In this document: piece by piece, positions 56,848-64,000 of the stretch
Layout of the letters: every line of letters begins with the position of its first letter
Position numbering within the stretch: position 1 is the first letter of the stretch
From: Mactromeris polynyma
Taxonomy: Eukaryota; Mollusca; Bivalvia; Venerida; Mactridae
Assembly: GCA_032209605.1 (NCBI GenBank)
Contig: JASFXZ010000038.1
Location: 4,340,001 to 4,404,000 of the forward strand
Length of the DNA stretch: 64,000 nt
Direction of reading: 5' to 3'
The notes under the pieces: model-generated
What the model saw: the letters and a program-made list of their open reading frames with translations, nothing else
Database searches by the model: none
What the model was told of the DNA's origin: nothing
Translations under genes and position numbers: made by a program

Positions 56848-57001
56848 TTATCTAACTCAGACTGCAAACGTTTAATTACCAACATTTCGTTTTCATTTAA
56901 TCTAAATGGATGAAATTTTGTCACAATATTTGTTGTTACCCACTCGACACTTGCCAAGTTAAATAATCTGTTCTGTCTTAAGATGTTTGTGAATAAGGCC
57001 A
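56848..57001. mobile_element. MITE family 3, left-truncated copy
   Basis: The right end reads GTCTTAAGATGTTTGTGAAT then AAGGCC, the inverse of the family ends. The interior shares ACATTTCGTTTTCATTTAA and TTGTTACCCACTC with the element at 47840-48098. The left terminal repeat is missing. Confidence 0.55.
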
Positions 57002-57159
57002 CTGGTTGATCTAAGATTGAAAACGCTGTATCATCAAAACGTGAATAGCAGAACAAACCCTGTCACATTAAGCAGACAACAGGCAAACCAGTCTTACTCC
57101 AACACAGAGAAAAAGCTTGGATGCGGCTCTTGTTATATTAAATGGTTTGGTCACTGTTA

Positions 57160-57235
57160 GGGCTCAAACCCACGATCTTCTGCTTCCATGACAAAAGAAT
57201 TCACTGCTGAGCCACTTTGCAGATTCTGAGAAAAT
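57160..57235 (-). mobile_element. tRNA-like SINE head, minus strand
   Basis: The complement has GTGGCTCAGCAGTGAATTC (A-box-like) and ATCGTGGGTTTGAGCCCTAA (B-box-like). Body sequence probably extends towards 57010. Acceptor arms do not pair. Confidence 0.5.
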
Positions 57236-57391
57236 AGACTTACCAGTATTTGAACAGCAGATGATGATATTTACACCACATGTATGTGAATTGGCAATAA
57301 AATTGAGCATGCCAGTAACTAGTTGAGATTTTCTGTAGTACCTATATTACATCACTCTGGAACTCATGTACAATATTAAGTTCATATAATA

Positions 57392-57655
57392 TGGTCCCTG
57401 CATCACTAGTTGCACGTTCAATCCCGGCTCCACCATTAACAGTACTAACAGTCTTTCGGATGAGACACAACCAAGGTCCTGTGTACGATGCTTTACATCG
57501 GGTACGTAAAAGAACCAGGGGTGTTTCTGGAACTGAGGCATCTTCTGTAACATGCACTATCCTCCAAAAATCTAAAATGACTAACATTCTTCTGAAGACA
57601 TGTCGCCCATATGGGAAACCGGTGGCGATGATAAATAAAAGTAAATACACAATGA
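57392..57655 (+). mobile_element. SINE, family A, damaged head
   Basis: The first half of the tRNA part is lost; it starts around GCATCACTAGTTGCACGTTC. Then it follows the full copy at 50547 (AACAGTACTAACAGTCTTTC, GTACGATGCTTTACATCGGG, ATATGGGAAACCGGTGGCGA). The tail is AATAAAAGTAAATAC. Confidence 0.75.
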
Positions 57656-59591
57656 ATCATGCAATGTATTGTCTGCAGAAGAGCTATATGGTCGTCATGT
57701 ACATGTGAACTACATACTGAATTCAGTCTTGTCTCCGCTTTATGTGCTTTTTTCCTATGAGTGATACTTTTTGTTTAGATAAGAAATAGCTATTTGTTTT
57801 GTTCCCTAAGAAATCGGTGGAATTTTATAACAAAAGACAAAATGTCTGAGCATGGCTCTGTCTGGATAGAAAGCCTCGTAAATGAGGGATTGGAAAACTT
57901 GTTTACTGAATAATGGGTGATTGTCAATTGATATTTCATGTATTTGTTGTATTTACAATAGGATGCTTTAGATAGTAATCTGTTGATCTTTACTGTAAAG
58001 CCTGTACTTCCTGGGGGAATTTATTTTCATTTCATGTGTTTCACACATTTGTGGAATCTGCAGGAGTCTGAGCTAAGGTAGGTCAGGTCAGATGGTAGAG
58101 GCTCGTGATTTTTTTCTAGATTTCTTGATTATTTATAAGTACCCGGTATGCATCATAATAATAACTTCAAATGTATACACATTATAATTTCATATTTTGA
58201 ATATAATTGTGCCGTGGTCTCCTAACAGACTGTATTATAGTATAATGATTCTTTTTTAAGAATTTAAGACAATTTACAAAGGCTTAACAGACATTGGGTA
58301 TACCACTTGTGTATTCTAAACTTTTTATAGTTCAGCCCAACTCATCTAAATATATCAGGAAATGTTTAAAATTAAAGGACTCCTTATTTTTGTGTGTAAA
58401 TTTACTATCTTAATGAAGTTTCTGAGGCATTGTGGAACGAAAATCGCCTGGTCCTCCAATTTTACTCTTAGTTATTTGATTGATACCTTTGGCAGCTAAT
58501 ACTTTCCAAAATTAATAAAATACAGCATAGAGATTTATAATCACGAATTTATATTCTGTTATGGCTTTTATTGACACCAAAGAAAATAAAAACTAAAATG
58601 AATTGCTTTACGAAAAAAACCCAGATCTTAATTGGAGTCAAAGGGAAACAACTGCTGTATGACATATTTTAAAAGTGTTAGAGTGATTCCCCTTATTTGC
58701 ATTCAGACGCAGCGCAGACCGCGGGCGAGTGGCTGTGTATGTTCGGCACTGCTTTTTACTCTCTGCAAATTTAAGGACACGCAAAACTACCTGAATAGGA
58801 ATATTTTCTGTTTAAAGAACTGGCGGAAGAAGATCGAGAACAAACGCGCATTTGTAGACTTATCATGTAAGTTGTGATGGCGTAGAATCTAGAGCTTTTC
58901 TGTCTAGAGACTGTTCGGGCGTTTTTACCATTTCATTATAAAATGTATTGCAATAATTCTGTTTCAAACATTTCTAACATTGATGGAACTTCACATCATT
59001 CAAGGGGAGTAACCCATTACAACAAATTGTTTTTTGAACTTAAAATTATCTCCCTTGGAAATTACACCTGCAATTAAAATTCTCTAAATCGCTTCAACAA
59101 TTCTATAGTTATTTGCTTTTATTCTGTATAGACCCTTTTTATCCGCCTTAGAATATTTGACAAGTCTTAACAGTTTGTTGAATTATTATTTTCTCCGTAA
59201 AGCTGACCTTTGTATTCTCTGCTTTAATTCTTTATATCATGATGCAATAGAGGGAAGGTTCAGGTTAAGTCAGAGTATGAATCAACTGTATAACAAGTTT
59301 GTATGAGTATTTGAATGGTGCATAATTATGAAATACATCATTCTTATTAATATAACAATATCTGACAACATGAGCTCCGACTGTCACATTAATTCCTTTC
59401 TATTCTGCTTATTTCAATCGAATTGAAAACTGACAGGTGATTTGAATGCATATTATTAATAATCAAGACGCTGACTAAACTGGTTAAAAAAATTACACTT
59501 TCACATGTCAGAAAATTCATGAATAATGAGTGGAAAGTGAATTCACATGACAGAGTATACGGCTGTGTAGAAAGCCCTATATATCAAGTGC
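57656..59591. other. Intergenic stretch with one weak exon candidate
   Basis: Mostly AT-rich without features. 58707-58866 is a locally CpG-rich segment preceded by an acceptor-like TTTGCATTCAG and followed by gtaagt; one frame is open (through KNWRKKIENKRAFVDLS). The donor lacks the usual AG before GT and the peptide is not recognised, so I do not call an exon. Confidence 0.35.
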
Positions 59592-60847
59592 ATGTGATCC
59601 ATAAATTTGGTACACCCATGTACTGAGTACAGCAACCCATATACTGAGTACAGCAACCCATATACTTGATGCACCCATATACTGAGTACAGCAACCCATA
59701 TACTTGGTGCACCCATATACTGAGTACATCAACCCATATACTTGGTGCACCCATATACTGAGTACATCAACCCATGTACTGAGTACAGCAACCCATATAC
59801 TGAGTACAGCAACCCATATACTTGATGCACCCATATACTGAGTACATCAACCCATATACTTGGTGCACCCATATACTGAGTACATCAACCCATATACTTG
59901 GTGCACCCATATACTGAGTACAGCAACCCATATACTTGGTGCACCCATATACTGAGTACAGCAATCCATATACTTGGTGCACGCATGTACTGAGTACAGC
60001 AACCCATATACTTGGTGCACGCATATACTGAGTACAGCAACCCATATACTTGGTGCACCCATATACTGAGTACAGCAATCCATATACTTGGTGCACGCAT
60101 GTACTGAGTACAGCAACCCATATACTTGGTGCACCCATATACTGAGTACAGCGACCCATATACTTGGTGCACCCATATACTGAGTACAGCAAACCATATA
60201 CATGGTGCACCCATGTACTGAGTACAGCAACCCATATACTTGGTGTACCCATATACTGAGTACAGCAAACCATATACTTGGTGCACCCATATACTGAGTA
60301 CAGCAAACCATATACTTGGTGCACCCATATACTGAGTACAGCAACCCATATACTTGGTGCACCCATATACTGAGTACAGCAAACCATATACTTGGTGCAC
60401 CCATATACTGAGTACAGCAACCCATATACTTGGTGCACCCATATACTGTGTACAGCAAACCATATACTTGGTGCACCCATATACTGAGTACAGCAAACCA
60501 TATACTTGGTGCACCCATATACTGAGTACAGCAACCCATATACTTGGTGCACCCATGTACTGAGTACAGCAAACCATATACTTGGTGCACCCATATACAG
60601 AGTACAGCAAACCATATACTTGGTGCACCCATATACTGAGTACAGCAACCCATATACTGAGTACAGCATCCCATATACTGAGTACAGCAATCCATATACT
60701 TGGTGCACCCATATACTGAGTACAGCAACCCATATACTTGGTGCACCCATATACTGAGTACAGCAAACCATATACTTGGTGCACCCATATACTGAGTACA
60801 GCAAACCATATACTTGGTGCACCCATGTACTGAGTACAGCGGCCTAT
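59592..60847. repeat. Satellite-like array, 38-bp unit, about 33 copies
   Basis: The unit is CCCATATACTGAGTACAGCA plus ACCCATATACTTGGTGCA. It consists of two related halves of about 21 and 17 bases, both starting ACCCATATACT, so it grew from a shorter ancestral repeat; at three places (about 59630, 59775, 60650) only the first half is repeated. Variants (AACCATATAC, CACGCATGT, CAGCAATCC) cluster in blocks. Its length leaves all minus-strand frames open for up to 351 codons; these are repeat artefacts. Confidence 0.95.
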
Positions 60848-62927
60848 ATACTGATTTTATAGAAAACAGTAGGTGAATGAATGTTCTTTTATTGTGCATC
60901 AAATGCTTAGGTCATTAAGTGCATATGAGAAACAGCATCTTCTTATAGCATAGAGCTGTCACACTGTGATACCATGCCGTTGACAGGTGTCACAATATCA
61001 CATGCTGTCACATTATCCTGATCTAAGGCTAACCAATCTTAGTACAGCAGATACATATTTAACTTAGTACAGTGTCCTATAATTTGAGAAAAGTGACGAG
61101 CTTATGCACTTACCAATATTTTGCCTCAGGGAGAGTGGCAGGCTGACCTAGGAGAATTGGACAATGTGCATTTTTGAGGATCTAATTCCCCACTCTAGAG
61201 ACATGCATTTTTGTCTCAATCCCCACAATGGGAGATGTCTAATTTCCCACTTCCAGAATCTATTAAAATTCTATTTCCAGCAATCCGGAATCATTTGGCG
61301 TGTTGAATTCCTAGAGCTGCCATTGATTTAGCAAAATGCATATTGACAATATCAATATAGCGGATGAGAAATATCAGTGATACATGATATATCAAGTATC
61401 ATTTACTGAAATACCATATACATGTTTGTACTTTAGATTTCATATATATGTTCACTTCCAGTCATGTCCATTACATGTATTACTTTGACCATCTTATTTC
61501 CTCACTACTATGAAGTATGAGAGTGTCTTGCATAATAAATAAGAAAAATAATGGAATATAATCTTCAGTTATTTATTTGAACACATAATTATGATAGGTC
61601 TTAAACGTAGCCTTTTGACAGCGCACCAGCTTCCATTTTTGTTTTTGGTGAATTTTCAGGGTTTTTAGGCATGTATGTATTATTCATGAATCAAAATTAA
61701 TATCTATTTTTAAAAATATGTATCAATAATCGATAAATATCAATGATACATCGACGTTGTTGTTATCTATGACAGCTGTACTAATTTCCACCTGTCAGGA
61801 ATCGTCTTCTGTCAAAAGCCCACTGTATCCCCATGGCTTCGCCCCTGGGTCAAAACATTGTTATTAGTGCATTACTTAATACGGTCTCCCATCTTCCCAT
61901 ATGCTGAGCATATATTGTATTTATTTAAAGTACTGGCTTAAATTGGAGAAATTGTATCGAACAAGCAAATAACCTTCCTTGGTACTCCGGCTATTCATAA
62001 CAGTATGATACCCGGGGCCAATTGGCTAGCAAAACTTCATGAATATTCATTAGCATTCTTCGACCAATGAAATTTAGTCCGACGATAACAAAAAAAAAGG
62101 AATGTCCTTTGTGAAGAGTTAAAGATGTTCTGCCTAACACAATTTGAAAGCCGCATTCTCAATGGATCGCTCAGAACTGCAATTTCATCCGTAAGTCCTC
62201 AGCAATTTCCGTTTTGCATGAGGTGTGTGTCATGCGGCCAATCCATCGGCAGGATTTCACCTCATTAATTATTCAGGAGTGCTAGATTTTTACAGTCAGT
62301 TTGTCCAGGGAATCAAATATGTTATGATTAGGTTGGATATTGAGATGAAAATAACCTGATTGTACATTTGTATTTCTTTTTCTTTTCTTCAAATTCACCA
62401 GGATTTGTTGGGACTAGGAACATTTATTTGATTTATTACGGTAATTTAAAAATAGGCTAAGATTATGAGATAAAAATATATTGTTATACATGCAGGTGGT
62501 TTCAACAATAAATTTTCACGGCCTGTGTAAAGGTGTAAACATTATATTTCCAATCTTGTCCTTTTGATAAAACAGAAATATGTAATCAACACTTCAACGT
62601 ATTAACGCTTCATTGAGAACTTATTTAAATTCATATAAAAAATAACGGTCACAGAAAATGTTATTCTATGTGTTTAGGGAAGGGTTGAAAACCAAATAAG
62701 CTTACAAACTTGTAGTATTTACTAACCAACTTTTTTTGATGTAATACTAGTTGACGGTACAAAAGCATTTTTTCGGATTTGAAGATCGTAATCTGTTTTA
62801 TTGTTGTTGTAGTTTCGTGCTGTCAGTGGTTTTACATGAGAAATTTCTAAATTTGATACTGTAGAAGGATGAAAATATGGACATTTATTGTGTGATATCT
62901 TGTAAACATGGAGTAGTTTCGTGTTAA
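60848..62927. other. Intergenic stretch
   Basis: No gene, RNA or clear repeat was identified. 61140-61290 has several AATTCCCC/TTTCCCAC blocks of uncertain nature. 62030-62230 is slightly more CpG-rich, with CCAAT-like (GACCAATGAAAT) motifs, and could belong to a promoter of a gene beyond the window. Confidence 0.35.
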
Positions 62928-63019
62928 ATGTGTTGCATTCGGTGTAAAAATGTCAATGTGGAATTTAAACATTCTGACCATTTGGAAGACATGATTTGGA
63001 AGATTAATGATCATACAAG
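62928..63019 (+). CDS. Candidate first coding exon of a downstream gene
   Basis: An ATG immediately after an in-frame TAA opens MCCIRCKNVNVEFKHSDHLE followed by DMIWKINDHT and ends at a donor AAG|gtgggt. The 30-codon peptide has balanced, soluble-protein-like composition, unlike the low-complexity frames around it. No poly(A) signal or further exon of the same gene is visible before the window ends. The peptide is not recognised. A chance open stretch of this length is possible. Confidence 0.25.
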
Positions 63020-63187
63020 GTGGGTATATATTTATTTCATCTCGTGATTCATGGGATATTTTTGCACCCACCTTCTTTCACTGATACTGAGTCAAAATTG
63101 CAACTTAAAATTATGATTGATTTGATATATTTTTTGTTTGTTCATTGTTGTAATATAGCACTGATAACACTTACAGTGTACAGATAA

Positions 63188-63592
63188 ACCTCTCTTGAGT
63201 GGCCTCCGTTAAAGCAACAACCTCTTGAGTGGCCTCCGTTAAAGCATCAACCTCTCTTGAGTGGCCTCCTAAAGCAACAACCTCTCTTGAGTGGCCTCCT
63301 AAAGCATCAACCTCTCTTGAGTGGCCTCCTAAAGCAACAACCTCTCTTGAGTGGCCTCCTAAAGCAACAACCTCTCTTGAGTGGCCTCCTAAAGCAACAA
63401 CCTCTCTTGAGTGGCCTCCTAAAGCAACAACCTCTCTTGAGTGGCCTCCTCTTAAGCATCAACCTCTCTTGAGTGGCCTCCTAAAGCAACAACCTCTCTT
63501 GAGTGGCCTCCTAAAGCAACAACCTCTCTTGAGTGGCCTCCTAAAGCAACAATCTCTCTTGAGTGGCCTCCGTTAAAGCAACAACCTCTCTT
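63188..63592. repeat. Minisatellite, 30-bp unit, about 13 copies
   Basis: The unit is AACCTCTCTTGAGTGGCCTC plus CTAAAGCAAC, with early and late copies reading CCGTTAAAGC. AACCTCT/GAGCAAC motifs also appear singly at 63626-63660 and at 64-86 of the window, so the unit seems derived from the end of a dispersed element of the CAGTnnAACCTC type. Confidence 0.92.
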
Positions 63593-64000
63593 CAACAACT
63601 TACCATATATAGTGTAATTTTACAACCAATCAAACCTCTCTAGAGCAACAGTCCTCTCAACAATAGCCAAAATTTGCATTTCTCCTGTCTCGATAGGTTA
63701 TGCTTTATGATATAACCTTATTCTCCAGAAAGTAAATCCAAAACTGACCAATGATGTTGAATAAATGTTACCATCTCGCTCGGTGTACACATTTATTATC
63801 GAATTTTCTCATATTTTTTTGATTGAAATACATAAAAGTGTTCCATGTCAGGCCTTGCAAGTTGGTCAACCTCAAGTATGCTAAAGAAAATATTACCAAA
63901 GTCCCAGAGGGTGGGTGTGGCAGGGTATATAATCCCAGACAGGAGACAGTGTATATTGCACTTTTACCTGGCAATGGTTTCATTACCATCAGTGGGTACA
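63593..64000. other. Window end, no feature recognised
   Basis: AT-rich sequence with one short minus-strand frame (63768-63989) that shows no domain. Nothing can be supported. Confidence 0.4.

Noticed and set aside
57342..57708. Frames of about 100 codons on both strands
   Set aside because: They fall inside a family A SINE; the same peptide pieces occur in the frame at 50568-50831, also a SINE.
59767..60902. Very long minus-strand open frames (up to 351 codons) with IWVHQVYGLLYSVYG-like repeats
   Set aside because: They are translations of the 38-bp satellite in three overlapping frames, each giving the same peptide in rotation; there is no start context, splice context or conserved domain.
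63229..63576. Open frame with TTSLEWPPKA repeats
   Set aside because: Reading of the 30-bp array; all copies are identical at DNA level with no synonymous bias.

Overview
This is a 64 kb piece of an animal nuclear genome, AT-rich, with large introns, canonical GT-AG splice junctions, tRNA-derived SINEs, short terminal-inverted-repeat transposons (MITEs) and an unusual number of minisatellite arrays. The repeat landscape looks like a mollusc, most likely a bivalve; that assignment is inference from repeat style and was not tested by a search. No prokaryotic operons, CRISPR arrays or viral genes are visible.

One gene dominates the window on the + strand. I rebuilt it by hand as eleven coding exons between 5955 and 51772. 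All ten junctions are GT-AG and phase-consistent, and together they give a 972-residue scaffold with four PDZ domains: PDZ1 about residues 95-211 (atypical), PDZ2 about 452-539, PDZ3 about 626-714 and PDZ4 about 820-898. The order and the wording of PDZ2 and PDZ3 resemble the PDZD2/pro-interleukin-16 group of multi-PDZ proteins as I remember them. Every PDZ domain is split by an intron. The linkers are rich in Ser, Thr and Tyr and include two pYxN-type SH2 docking candidates, and the protein ends in an acidic tail.

Layout. 1-4900: flanking DNA with a G/C-tract repeat, a hairpin element, a candidate orphan exon (2258-2315) and a 28-29 bp minisatellite. 4900-5954: probable promoter and 5' leader. 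5955-6529: first coding exon. 6530-30564: a 24 kb first coding intron with SINEs, pogo-like MITEs, an hAT-like MITE with an 8-bp target duplication, a roughly 1 kb pyrimidine-strand minisatellite, and a possible internal promoter with a phase-compatible alternative first exon near 28.1-28.5 kb. 30565-51772: the other ten coding exons, separated by introns carrying 32-, 54-, 47- and 26-bp arrays, several of them very close to exons. 51773 to about 54200: probable 3' UTR, carrying a tRNA-like retroposon and roughly 60-bp repeats. 54200-64000: intergenic DNA with MITEs, SINEs, a 1.25 kb 38-bp satellite, a 30-bp array and a candidate first exon of a downstream gene near 62.9 kb.

The most interesting signals are the complete PDZ gene with its alternative 5' end and a 23-nt microexon candidate near its 3' end; the dense arrays placed in the introns that split PDZ domains, some with higher-order structure; and a well-preserved transposon record with readable target duplications, including a MITE nested in a SINE and a MITE that starts just after an exon's splice donor.
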